Positions 1-7,934 of a DNA stretch of 40,639 bases are shown here, in pieces; positions within the stretch are counted from its first letter, which is position 1; the number at the start of each line of letters is the position of its first letter. The translations under genes and the position numbers were made by a program. The notes under the pieces were generated by a model. That model ran no database searches and had not been told where the DNA came from. It worked only from the letters and a program-made list of their open reading frames with translations. The stretch spans positions 1-40,639 of the forward strand of contig JAFZYC010000036.1 of the NCBI GenBank assembly GCA_017616435.1, in the 5' to 3' direction. The DNA comes from Clostridia bacterium. GTDB taxonomy: Bacteria > Bacillota > Clostridia > Christensenellales > CAG-138.

Positions 1-133
1 CTTATTATTTCGGGGGAGGACCGAAAAACCGTTATCGTCAAAAGCTCCCGGGAACGGCATTTCCGGTTTTCTTCGACGTCGTCCCCGTGGCTTTCCTCTA
101 TATAACGCACGAGGGGCCCCGGAGGTTCCGTGT
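1..133. other. Left-edge region, unassigned
   Basis: This short stretch lies beyond the stop codon of the minus-strand LysR gene. Several frames stay open to the window edge, for example a plus-strand frame ending at a TAA near position 105, and a minus-strand frame also reads through. I cannot tell whether either is the end of a real gene. I see no convincing terminator for the LysR gene here. Confidence 0.3.
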
Positions 134-1048
134 TTATTTAATATATTTTTCGGGACCGCTCTCACGCATGGCGCGGACGAACGCTTTGACGAAATCGATG
201 AACGCCTTTGCCGCGGGGGAGACGCCCCTTCGCGGGCGGGAGACTATCCCTATCGTGCGGTGAAAAGCCGGTTCCAGCTCCAGAACGCGGTAGTTTCCGG
301 CCCTGCCCTCGAGTATCAGCTCGGGCAGTATGGTGATGCCGAGGCCGCGTTCCACCATGGATAGCGCGGCGTAGTCGTCCGAGAGGGCGTATTTCACGCG
401 CGGGGTTATCCTGCAGCTGCGGAATATCGCGCCGATATCATAGCCCGAGCCCTCGCCGGGCAGTATGAGATCCGCTTTTTCGATCAGCTCCGCTGGCAGA
501 CGGTCGAATGCTGCAAAGGGGTGATCCTTCGGCACGACGGCGAGCAGACGGTCCCGGGTAAGCTCCACGAAATTGAGGTCGCGCTTCGTCTGCTTGGTCG
601 AGAATCCGCAGTCGAGCCGCTCGTCGAGCACGCGGTCCTCTATCTCGTCATAAAGCCCGGAAAAGAGCTCCACCTCAATACTGGGATACTGCGCGGTGAA
701 TCTTTCGATGAGCTCCGGCGCCCAGTGCACCGCGACGCTCGAAAACATGCCGACGCGCACCTTGCCGGACCTTAAGCCCTTTATCTCGTCGACCGCGCCG
801 GAAAGCTGCTCCTCCGCCCGCATGAGCTGGCGTATGGGGCCGATGAGCTTTTCACCGTCCCTCGTGAGCGAGGAGCCGGACTTTCCGCGCATGATCAGCG
901 GGAAGCCGCATTCTGCCTCGATATCCTGAATTATCCGGCTTATCCCCGACTGCGTGTAGCCGAGCTTTTCCGCCGCGGCCGTCAGGGAACCCGTCTCCGC
1001 GACGACCGCTAGAACGGAGTATTTTGCGGGATTCGTAATGGAACGCAT
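134..1048 (-). CDS. LysR family transcriptional regulator
   Basis: A 304-residue protein of normal LysR length. Residues about 8-65 form the winged helix-turn-helix (AVVAETGSLTAAAEKLGYTQ followed by SGISRIIQDIE), and residues about 90-290 form the periplasmic-binding-protein-like effector domain. The ATG is preceded by a strong AAGGAGG Shine-Dalgarno at 1060-1054. The gene diverges from the GATE-type membrane protein at 1185, the usual arrangement in which a LysR protein controls its divergent neighbour and itself. A TTGAAA-17-TATAAT promoter lies in the gap, and an inverted repeat ACATGA-N7-TCATGT sits between promoter and start. The effector is unknown. The family call is secure; the target gene is inferred from position. 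Confidence 0.93.
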   Translation of the reverse strand: MRSITNPAKYSVLAVVAETGSLTAAAEKLGYTQSGISRIIQDIEAECGFPLIMRGKSGSSLTRDGEKLIGPIRQLMRAEEQLSGAVDEIKGLRSGKVRVGMFSSVAVHWAPELIERFTAQYPSIEVELFSGLYDEIEDRVLDERLDCGFSTKQTKRDLNFVELTRDRLLAVVPKDHPFAAFDRLPAELIEKADLILPGEGSGYDIGAIFRSCRITPRVKYALSDDYAALSMVERGLGITILPELILEGRAGNYRVLELEPAFHRTIGIVSRPRRGVSPAAKAFIDFVKAFVRAMRESGPEKYIK

Positions 1049-1060
1049 CGTTGCCTCCTT

Positions 1061-1079
1061 ACATGACGTTTTCTCATGT
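1061..1079. promoter_or_regulatory. Inverted repeat, candidate LysR operator
   Basis: ACATGA, seven bases, TCATGT is a perfect dyad in the 5' leader of the lysR-type gene. Half-sites separated by seven bases match the usual geometry of LysR recognition dyads. Lying downstream of the lysR -10 box, it would suit autorepression. Binding is inferred. Confidence 0.5.
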
Positions 1080-1081
1080 CT

Positions 1082-1110
1082 ATTATAATAAACATTCGCT
1101 TTTATTTCAA
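1082..1110 (-). promoter_or_regulatory. Promoter of the LysR-type gene
   Basis: On the minus strand, TTGAAA (1110-1105) and TATAAT (1087-1082) are separated by 17 bases, a near-consensus sigma-A promoter pointing into the regulator gene. No equally good promoter for the divergent gene is visible; the best is a weak TTTTAT-17-TATCAT at 1100-1128. Confidence 0.8.
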
Positions 1111-1184
1111 TAGCCTCTGTTGTATCATTTAGCGGGACCTGTCAAAGGCTCGTATTTTTTTGTCAAAAAAAGCAGGAAAAAGAT

Positions 1185-2363
1185 ATGAAGATACATAAGC
1201 TCGATTATGCAAGGCCGAAAAAGCAGCTGCCGAAGTGGGCGTCCGCGCTCATCTGTCTTGTCGTTATAATCGGCATATTCACCCTCTTTGCCGTACCCAT
1301 GGGGCTGTCCAATATGTTCAGCACGTTCATGAATACGGCGTACAGGATACTCGTCGATACTTGCCTCTACATAATGGCGATAGCGGTGCTCATGGGCGCT
1401 CTCTCCGCGATATTCACGGAGTTCGGAGTCGTCGATCTTTTGAACAAGCTCCTTTCCCCGCTCATGAAGCCCATATACGATATGCCCGGCGCGGCCGCGC
1501 TCGGCGTCGTCACGACGTACCTTTCGGATAACCCCGCGATACTTTCGCTCGCGGACGATAAGGGCTTCCGCAGCTTCTTCAAAAGGTATCAGCTGCCCGC
1601 GCTCACGAACATCGGCACATCCTTCGGCATGGGTCTCATCGTCACCACGTTCATGCTCGGTCAGGAGGGAGTCGCCGGAACGAGCCTCGTTCCCGCGATA
1701 CTCGTCGGCAACCTCGCCGCGATAATCGGCAGTATAGTCAGCGCAAGGATAATGATGGTCTTCACAAAGAAGCTCTTCGGCAAGGACGCTCCCGCGGTCG
1801 ACGCGGCGGAGCTCGCCAAGGCCGAAAAGAAGGTCGATAAGGAAGAAAACCTCGGCATGAGGACTATGAACGCCCTTCTTGAGGGCGGCAAGGCGGGCGT
1901 TCAGCTGGGCCTTGACATAATCCCCGGCGTCGTCATAATCTGTACCATAGTCATGATGCTCACCAACCCCACCGAGACCTATACCGGCGCGGCGTATGAG
2001 GGCATCGGCCTCCTGCCCGTGCTCGCGGATAAGATCAACTTCATTTTGAAGCCCCTGTTCGGGTTCGCCTCCGCTGGCGCCGTATCCGTTCCGATCACGG
2101 CTCTTGGCTCCGCCGGCGCGGCGATGGGTCTTGTTCCCAACCTGCTCACGGAGGGCCTCGCGAACGCCCACGACGTCGCGGTGTTCACGGCTATGTGCAT
2201 GTGCTGGAGCGGTTATCTCTCCACCCATGTTTCGATGATGGATAATCTCGGCTTCAAGTACCTTACCGGCAAGGCGATCTTGAGCCATACGATAGGCGGT
2301 CTTGCGGCAGGCGCCGCGGCAAACTGGCTCTACCGCCTCGTCGCGTTGATATTCGCACTCTAA
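1185..2363 (+). CDS. Membrane protein with nucleoside-recognition (GATE-like) domains
   Basis: A 392-residue polytopic protein with roughly eight to ten hydrophobic segments starting at about residue 20. Two gate-like regions are rich in small residues: one near residues 105-165 (TTYLSDNPAILSLADDKGF, then LTNIGTSFGMG) and one near 290-345. This resembles the nucleoside-recognition/GATE membrane family, specifically the single-chain type seen in Clostridia. Substrate and direction of transport are not known for this type. The ATG has an AGGAAAAAG site upstream. It diverges from the LysR gene, its most likely regulator, and is followed after 19 bases by the MATE gene, so the two may be co-transcribed. 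The family call rests on my recognition of the pattern and could be refined by a profile search. Confidence 0.65.
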   Translation: MKIHKLDYARPKKQLPKWASALICLVVIIGIFTLFAVPMGLSNMFSTFMNTAYRILVDTCLYIMAIAVLMGALSAIFTEFGVVDLLNKLLSPLMKPIYDMPGAAALGVVTTYLSDNPAILSLADDKGFRSFFKRYQLPALTNIGTSFGMGLIVTTFMLGQEGVAGTSLVPAILVGNLAAIIGSIVSARIMMVFTKKLFGKDAPAVDAAELAKAEKKVDKEENLGMRTMNALLEGGKAGVQLGLDIIPGVVIICTIVMMLTNPTETYTGAAYEGIGLLPVLADKINFILKPLFGFASAGAVSVPITALGSAGAAMGLVPNLLTEGLANAHDVAVFTAMCMCWSGYLSTHVSMMDNLGFKYLTGKAILSHTIGGLAAGAAANWLYRLVALIFAL

Positions 2364-2382
2364 GCTTCGGTCCGGAGGCATT

Positions 2383-3765
2383 ATGTCCTATTCGAGCGCA
2401 GCTCAGCACCGGCGCATGATCGAGACGCCCATCCCGAGGCTCGTCTCGACGCTCGCCGTGCCGACTGTCATAAGCCAGCTCATAACGGTTATCTACAATA
2501 CCGCCGATACGTATTTCGTTTCCCACATCGACACCAGCGCCTCCGCTGCCGTCGGTGTGGCTTTTGCTCTGCAGTCGTTCATACAGGCGTTCGGTTTCGG
2601 CCTCAGCATGGGCTGCTCTTCGCTGGTCAGCCGCAAGCTGGGGGAGAAGGACGACGCTTCCGCCGAGACCTACGCCAACAGCGCTGTGTTCGCCGCGATA
2701 GTGATGGGCTTCGTGCTGCTCGGCACGGGGCTTTCGCTGCTCGTACCGCTCATGCGCCTGCTCGGCGCGACGGAAACGATACTGCCCTATGCATGCGACT
2801 ATACAAGGTACATACTCCTCGGCGCGCCGATAATGTGCGTGTCGTTCGTGCTGAACAACATCCTCAGAGCGGAGGGTGAGGCCAACCTTTCCATGATTGG
2901 CCTCTGCTCCGGAGGGATCATCAACATCGCGCTCGACCCGCTGTTCATATTCAAGCTCGGCTTGGGCATCTCCGGCGCGGCCATCGCGACCGTGATAAGC
3001 CAGACGGTCAGCCTCATAGTGCTGCTCGCGATATTCCGCTCCGGAAGGAGCATAATAAAGCTCCGGCCGAAGGCGGTCTCCCGCAGGATCGGGGATTATT
3101 GGCAGCTCATAAAGATAGGCTTCCCGACCATCTGCCGACAGGGCATGGCGAGCGTAGCATCGGCCCTGCTGAACCGCGGAGCCGCGCTCTGCGGGGGCGA
3201 ATATGCCGACGCCTCCGTCGCGGCGGTCACGATAGCCAACAAGGTCTATATGCTCGTCCGCAGCATAATAATAGGCATCGGCCAGGGCTTCCAGCCCGTC
3301 GCGGGGTATAACTACGGCGCGAGGATAATGAGCCGCGTCAAAAAGGCGTTCTGGTTCTCGACGGCTGTCGGCACAGCGGTCGCAGTTACCGCGGCGCTCA
3401 CGATCGGCCTCAATACGGAGGCGGTTATGCTCTGGTTCCGCGACGACCCGAAGGTCATAGAGATAGGCTCGCTCGCGCTCAGGTTCGCCTGCGCGGTCAT
3501 GCCGCTCATGGCGTATTCGACTTTTGTCAATCAGCTCTACCAGTGCCTCGGTTTCAGCGTATGCGCCTCCATACTCGCCTCCTGCCGCCAGGGGATATTC
3601 TTCATACCGATAGTGCTGCTCCTGCCGAAGGCGATCGGCCTTACAGGTATCCAGATGGCACAGCCCGCCGCAGACCTCATGACTTTCATCATATCCGTAC
3701 CGTTCCAGATATTCTTCTTCCGCCGCGTGCTGAACAAGCCGGACGGGATGAGGGAGAAAGGATGA
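2383..3765 (+). CDS. MATE family multidrug/Na+ efflux transporter
   Basis: A 460-residue integral membrane protein with about twelve predicted segments, the standard MATE length. The N-terminal part reads VPTVISQLITVIYNTADTYF and the pseudo-repeat begins near residue 240 (LIKIGFPTICRQGMASVASA). GIGQGFQPVAGYNYGA near residue 305 is a typical MATE motif. The family exports cationic drugs or metabolites in exchange for H+ or Na+; the substrate here cannot be read from sequence. A GGAGG site precedes the ATG. The gene is 19 bases downstream of the GATE-type gene and ends 16 bases before a strong terminator, so it closes the transcription unit. Confidence 0.92.
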   Translation: MSYSSAAQHRRMIETPIPRLVSTLAVPTVISQLITVIYNTADTYFVSHIDTSASAAVGVAFALQSFIQAFGFGLSMGCSSLVSRKLGEKDDASAETYANSAVFAAIVMGFVLLGTGLSLLVPLMRLLGATETILPYACDYTRYILLGAPIMCVSFVLNNILRAEGEANLSMIGLCSGGIINIALDPLFIFKLGLGISGAAIATVISQTVSLIVLLAIFRSGRSIIKLRPKAVSRRIGDYWQLIKIGFPTICRQGMASVASALLNRGAALCGGEYADASVAAVTIANKVYMLVRSIIIGIGQGFQPVAGYNYGARIMSRVKKAFWFSTAVGTAVAVTAALTIGLNTEAVMLWFRDDPKVIEIGSLALRFACAVMPLMAYSTFVNQLYQCLGFSVCASILASCRQGIFFIPIVLLLPKAIGLTGIQMAQPAADLMTFIISVPFQIFFFRRVLNKPDGMREKG

Positions 3766-3781
3766 GTTTATATGGTAAGAC

Positions 3782-3805
3782 GCCGCCCCGACGGGCGGCT
3801 TTTTT
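3782..3805 (+). terminator. Rho-independent terminator after the MATE gene
   Basis: GCCGCCC (3782-3788), loop CGAC, GGGCGGC (3793-3799), followed by six T residues. A strong intrinsic terminator. Confidence 0.92.
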
Positions 3806-3818
3806 CGTCAAATAATTA

Positions 3819-3847
3819 TTGCCATCGACCGAGTTTTGTTGTACAAT
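3819..3847 (+). promoter_or_regulatory. Promoter of the ABC exporter gene
   Basis: TTGCCA (3819-3824) and TACAAT (3842-3847) with a 17-base spacer. The -10 box overlaps the first possible start of the open frame (3836), so transcription would begin near 3854 and translation must start further downstream. Confidence 0.8.
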
Positions 3848-3880
3848 CAAAACAAATATATTCGACGGGAAGTGACGCAA

Positions 3881-5776
3881 TTGAGAAACATCAACGACAC
3901 GCAGGTAAACGACCGCTACCGTGTCCCGAAGCCGGAAAGCCTTAAGGATGTGCCGAGATATCTGAAGGAGCTCCTCGGCAGCTTCTTCTCCAGGCTCATC
4001 TACATTTTCCGCCTCGTATGGGAGACTAAGCCCTCGCTCCTCTTCCTTATGATATTCATGGCGCTGTTCAACGGCGTTATGCCCGTCATAGGCTCCATAA
4101 TCGGCGCAAGGATCATCAACCGTCTGGCGGAGGTCTACTCGGGCGTCAAGCTAGCGTTCGGCGTGATATCCATACTGCTCGTACTGCAGTTCGTGTACAT
4201 GTTCGTCAATCAGGCGGTGACGAGGCTCTACGCCACCGTCACCTCGATAAGCGGCGAGCAGGTAACGAACCACGTCAAGATGAAGATAATGCGCAAGGCG
4301 CGCGAGGTCGATATGGTCAGCTTCGACTCGCCCGATTTCTACGCACGAATGGAGAACGCCAACCGCGAGGCCGGCATGAGGCCGATACAGATAATGAGCT
4401 CGACGTTCTCCGTGCTGAGCACACTCATAAGCATCATCAGCTATATCATCGTGCTCTTTGCCGTCAGTTGGTGGTCTCCGTGGCTCATAATACTCGTATC
4501 CATACCCACGACCATAGTCAACTTCGTCTATAAAAGGAAGAACGTCAACTACATGTTCTTCCGCTCCAAGAACCGCCGCCAGATGGACTACTACGCCTCC
4601 ACGGTCATAGACAAGGACCTCGTGAAGGAGATAAGGATGTTCAACCTCTCCGACACATTCGCGGAAAAGTACATGGGCGCGTTCGACGAATACTACCGCG
4701 GGCTCAAGAAGCTTCGCGTGGAGGAATGCCTCTACGGCCTCGGCGCCGCCGTCGTGACGAGCATAGTCTACTGCCTGCTGTACATATTCCTCGCCAAGGG
4801 CGTCTACCGCGGCGAGTTCGCGGTCGGCGATTTCTCCCTCTATACAGGCGCGATAACGGCGATCGGCGCCGGCGTCACGAGCCTTATTTCAAGCACGGCC
4901 AATATCTACGAAGGCACGCTCTTTATCGATAACCTCATATCCTTCCTCGCTGAAAAGCCCACCATCGTCCCCAGCCTTCCGGAGCCCCGCCACGTGGAAA
5001 GGAACGTCGGCCACACGATAGAGTTCCGCAACGTGTATTTCCGCTATCAGGGCCTCGACCGCGACGTATTGAAGGATATCAACATCACCATCCATGAGGG
5101 CGAGACCGTAGTCATCGTCGGCCTCAACGGCGCGGGCAAGACCACGCTCGTCAAGCTCCTCACAAGGCTCTACGATCCCTCCTCCGGCACGGTGTTGCTG
5201 GACGGGCATGATATCAAGGAATACGACGTCGACGAGCTCTACGATATGTTCGGCATGATATTCCAGGACTTCGGCAAGTATGCTGTCACCGCGGGCGAGA
5301 ACATAGTGTTCGGCGATATAGAGCGCGAAGCGGGCAAGGCGGAGATGAAGGAAGCGGCCGCCCACAGCGGAGCGAACGTGTTCATCGAAAAGCTCGCGAA
5401 CGGATATGACACGCCGCTCATGCGCTATTTCGAGGCGAACGGAGCGGAGCTCTCCATTGGCCAGTGGCAGAAGCTCGCGATAGCGAGGGCGTTCTATTCC
5501 GATTCGGATATCCTCATACTCGACGAGCCCACAGCGTCCCTCGATCCCATGGCGGAGCAGGAGATATTCAATCAGTTCAACGAGCTTCGCAAGAACAAGA
5601 CGAGCATATTCATTTCCCACCGCCTTTCCAGCGCGACGATAGCGGACACCATACTCGTAATGGAGGACGGACAGATCGTCGAGAGCGGCAGCCACGCCGA
5701 ACTCATGCAGAAGAAGGGCAAGTACTATACTCTCTTCTCCACACAGGCCGCAAGGTACGTGGGGGAGGAGCTCTGA
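3881..5776 (+). CDS. ABC transporter, fused permease and ATP-binding protein
   Basis: About 631 residues if translation begins at the TTG at 3881; a GTG at 3872 is an alternative. The open frame extends up to 3836, but that start lies inside the promoter -10 region. The N-terminal half (about residues 40-330) is a six-helix exporter transmembrane domain. The C-terminal half is a nucleotide-binding domain with Walker A GLNGAGKT near 414, signature LSIGQ near 523, Walker B ILILDEP near 544 and the switch histidine in FISHRLS. The signature is LSIGQWQK rather than LSGGQ, a common variant in lipid or peptide exporters. As a half-transporter it would act as a homodimer. It has its own promoter and terminator; substrate unknown. 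Confidence 0.9.
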   Translation: MRNINDTQVNDRYRVPKPESLKDVPRYLKELLGSFFSRLIYIFRLVWETKPSLLFLMIFMALFNGVMPVIGSIIGARIINRLAEVYSGVKLAFGVISILLVLQFVYMFVNQAVTRLYATVTSISGEQVTNHVKMKIMRKAREVDMVSFDSPDFYARMENANREAGMRPIQIMSSTFSVLSTLISIISYIIVLFAVSWWSPWLIILVSIPTTIVNFVYKRKNVNYMFFRSKNRRQMDYYASTVIDKDLVKEIRMFNLSDTFAEKYMGAFDEYYRGLKKLRVEECLYGLGAAVVTSIVYCLLYIFLAKGVYRGEFAVGDFSLYTGAITAIGAGVTSLISSTANIYEGTLFIDNLISFLAEKPTIVPSLPEPRHVERNVGHTIEFRNVYFRYQGLDRDVLKDINITIHEGETVVIVGLNGAGKTTLVKLLTRLYDPSSGTVLLDGHDIKEYDVDELYDMFGMIFQDFGKYAVTAGENIVFGDIEREAGKAEMKEAAAHSGANVFIEKLANGYDTPLMRYFEANGAELSIGQWQKLAIARAFYSDSDILILDEPTASLDPMAEQEIFNQFNELRKNKTSIFISHRLSSATIADTILVMEDGQIVESGSHAELMQKKGKYYTLFSTQAARYVGEEL

Positions 5777-5797
5777 TCCCAACGCAGAACGGTCCCG

Positions 5798-5831
5798 GCG
5801 GGGTCTCGGAAGCATCCGAGGCCCCGCTTTT
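5798..5831 (+). terminator. Terminator after the ABC exporter
   Basis: A 12-base stem (5798-5809 with 5816-5827, one G-U pair) is followed by four T residues. It ends the ABC exporter unit. Confidence 0.88.
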
Positions 5832-6149
5832 CTGCGCCGGTGTGTTTTTTGAAACGGCAAATATATTTTTGAATCACGCGCGTTTCCCTACTGACTTTAT
5901 TTTTGCATATAATAGGGACTCAAAGGGACGAAATAAAAAGAATCATACCGGAAACAAGACAGTTTTCGACATCTTAGCGTATAACGTGCGAAGGTGAATA
6001 CCCGCTTTGCCGTAACTAATGAAAGACACTCCGGAATAATGCCGTTATTTTTTCGTCAACAGCGCGTTTTCAGTCGAAAAATGCGCCTCAAAAAGGGGCG
6101 CAAACACTGCGAAAAACAATATAATATCGGCAAAAAACACCATCAGAGG
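5832..6149 (+). other. Gene-free leader or spacer upstream of the cap operon
   Basis: No credible coding sequence lies here. A TATAAT at 5908-5913 lacks a matching -35 box. From about 6060 to 6102 the sequence contains three GCGC-bearing segments separated by T-rich and A-rich tracts, so either a 6062-6088 hairpin or a 6084-6102 hairpin (GCGCCTC/GGGGCGC) could form, but not both. It could hold a regulatory site or small RNA; nothing recognisable was found. Confidence 0.4.
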
Positions 6150-6183
6150 TTGCAATTGAAAAGGATATGTGCTATCATATAAT
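6150..6183 (+). promoter_or_regulatory. Promoter of the poly-gamma-glutamate operon
   Basis: Two overlapping matches occur: TTGAAA (6156-6161)-16-TATAAT (6178-6183) and TTGCAA (6150-6155)-17-TATCAT (6173-6178). Either would place the transcript start near 6185-6190, about 70 bases before capB. Confidence 0.82.
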
Positions 6184-6203
6184 TTGGTATTGTTCGCGGG
6201 TAA

Positions 6204-6217
6204 GGGCGGTACCGCCC
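6204..6217. promoter_or_regulatory. Perfect 14-base palindrome in the cap leader
   Basis: GGGCGGTACCGCCC lies about 20 bases downstream of the promoter and 40 bases before the start codon. It could be a repressor site in DNA or a hairpin in the transcript. No T-tract follows, so it is not a terminator. Confidence 0.5.
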
Positions 6218-6257
6218 GACGACCCATGCAATTTCGAACTGCCACGGAGGAGATCTA

Positions 6258-7463
6258 TTGAACTATACAGCGGTTTACATACTGTTTGCCGTTTGTGCGG
6301 CGATACTCATAGTATGCGGCATCCTTGAAAAAAGGAAGCACAACAGGCAGGTGGAAAAGATCCCCATGCGCATCAATGTCAACGGTATCCGCGGCAAGTC
6401 GACGATCACCCGTATGATCACCGCCATGCTGAAGTACCACGGCGTGAAGGTAGTCGGCAAGACCACCGGCAGCGCCGCAAGGATGCTCTATTGGGACGCG
6501 GAGGAGGAGCCCATCGACCGCAAGCCGGAGGGCGCCAATATCAAGGAGCAGATCGGCGTCATAAGCCGCGCCGCGGACATGGGGGCGGAGGCCCTCGTGT
6601 GCGAGTGCATGGCGGTCAAGCCCGAGCTGCAGAAGATCTATCAGGAGCAGATGATTAAGGCGCAGATCGGCGTCATCGTCAACGTGCTGCCCGATCATAT
6701 CGACGAGATGGGCCCGACGCTCGATGAGATAGCGCTCGCCTTCACCGTCACGATACCGTACAACGGCATACTCGTTCTCGGCTCCAGCGATTACACCGAG
6801 TATTTCTCCAAGATAGCCGAGGAGAGGGGCACGAAGGTATTCGTAGCGGATGAATCCAAGATCCCCGAAGGCTACCTTGACAAGTTCAACTACGCGGTGT
6901 TCCCCAACAACGTCGCGGTTCCTCTCGCGCTGGCGGAAGCGCTCGGCATAGACAGGGAGGAGGCCTTGGCCGGCATCCTTACCGCGCCGCCCGATCCCGG
7001 TATAGCGACGGTCAATCCCGTCGGCGACGAGGCGAACGGAGACTTCTTCGTAAACGGCTTTGCCGCGAACGACCCCGTCTCCACGCTTCAGATCTGGGAT
7101 TACGTAAAGAACAGGGGCTGCTCCGATGAGAACCTCATAGTCCTCGCAAACTGCCGAGGCGACCGAGGCGACCGTACCCGCCAGATGGCGAACGACGTCA
7201 TCCCCTTCCTTCCCTGCAGGACCGTCGTTGCCGTAGGCAAGAACACCAAGCCCATCACGGACGCGTATCATAAGGGCAAGTTCAAGGCCGAGTACCTTAA
7301 CATGGACTCCGCAAAGCCCGCCAAGATCGTAGAAGAGATCGAAAAGCGCCTTGGGCACGCCGTTATATTCGGCATCGGCAACATCCACGGCATAGGCGAA
7401 GAGCTTATCGAAGGGATAATGAGCATCGGCAAAACTGAAAAGGAGGATGGCGGCAACGCCTGA
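6258..7463 (+). CDS. pgsB: Poly-gamma-glutamate synthase subunit PgsB/CapB (Mur ligase-like)
   Basis: A 401-residue ATP-dependent amide ligase that activates the growing PGA chain as acyl phosphate and joins glutamate through the gamma-carboxyl. Residues 4-22 form an N-terminal membrane anchor. The ATP loop is VNGIRGKST (41-49), similar to Mur ligases. ECMAVKP (116-122) and NVLPDHIDEMG (142-152) are hallmark CapB motifs. The length equals that of known CapB/PgsB proteins. Translation starts at a TTG with GGAGGA six bases upstream, so the initiation rate may be modest. It is the first gene of a four-gene unit; the capC gene begins six bases after its stop. CapB alone normally needs CapC and CapA for activity. 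Confidence 0.95.
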   Translation: MNYTAVYILFAVCAAILIVCGILEKRKHNRQVEKIPMRINVNGIRGKSTITRMITAMLKYHGVKVVGKTTGSAARMLYWDAEEEPIDRKPEGANIKEQIGVISRAADMGAEALVCECMAVKPELQKIYQEQMIKAQIGVIVNVLPDHIDEMGPTLDEIALAFTVTIPYNGILVLGSSDYTEYFSKIAEERGTKVFVADESKIPEGYLDKFNYAVFPNNVAVPLALAEALGIDREEALAGILTAPPDPGIATVNPVGDEANGDFFVNGFAANDPVSTLQIWDYVKNRGCSDENLIVLANCRGDRGDRTRQMANDVIPFLPCRTVVAVGKNTKPITDAYHKGKFKAEYLNMDSAKPAKIVEEIEKRLGHAVIFGIGNIHGIGEELIEGIMSIGKTEKEDGGNA

Positions 7464-7468
7464 TCAAT

Positions 7469-7918
7469 ATGGAACTGTCATACGTCTACACATCTATTAT
7501 ATTGGGTATAGCCGTCAGCCTTATATTCACGGAGCTGACCGGCATCTCCGCGGGCGGTATAGTCGTCCCCGCGTACCTTGCTCTCACCGTCAACGAGCCC
7601 AGCATCCTCATAAGCACCCTTGCGATCGGCCTTATCTCCTATGTGGCCGTTGAGTTCGGGCTTTCCCGCTTCATGATGCTCTACGGCAAGCGCAAGTTCG
7701 CCGCGTTCGTATTCATCGCTCTCATACTTCGCATAATCCTCAACCTTGCTCTGGGCGGGATATTCGATCATCTCGACGCCCTGACGAGCGTCGGCGTCAT
7801 CACCGCCGCGCTCATCGCGAGCACCGTCTCCAAGCAGGGCCTCAAGTACACCCTTATCGGCACTGTTGTTGTAACCGCGATAGTGTATGTCGGCGCAGAG
7901 CTCATCGCAATGGTCTGA
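7469..7918 (+). CDS. pgsC: Poly-gamma-glutamate biosynthesis protein PgsC/CapC
   Basis: A 149-residue integral membrane protein with four or five helices, exactly the size of known PgsC/CapC. Family features include the early SLIFTELTGISAGGIVVPAY stretch (about residues 15-34). With CapB it forms the membrane-bound synthase core. The gap to capB is five bases and the next start is 16 bases away, so translation is closely coupled. Nothing unusual was seen in it. Confidence 0.95.
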   Translation: MELSYVYTSIILGIAVSLIFTELTGISAGGIVVPAYLALTVNEPSILISTLAIGLISYVAVEFGLSRFMMLYGKRKFAAFVFIALILRIILNLALGGIFDHLDALTSVGVITAALIASTVSKQGLKYTLIGTVVVTAIVYVGAELIAMV

Positions 7919-7934
7919 TCTGCGGAGGTAAAGC

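Noticed and set aside
5464..5997. Open frame running over the ABC exporter end and its terminator
   Set aside because: It crosses a strong terminator and has no ribosome binding site or domain.
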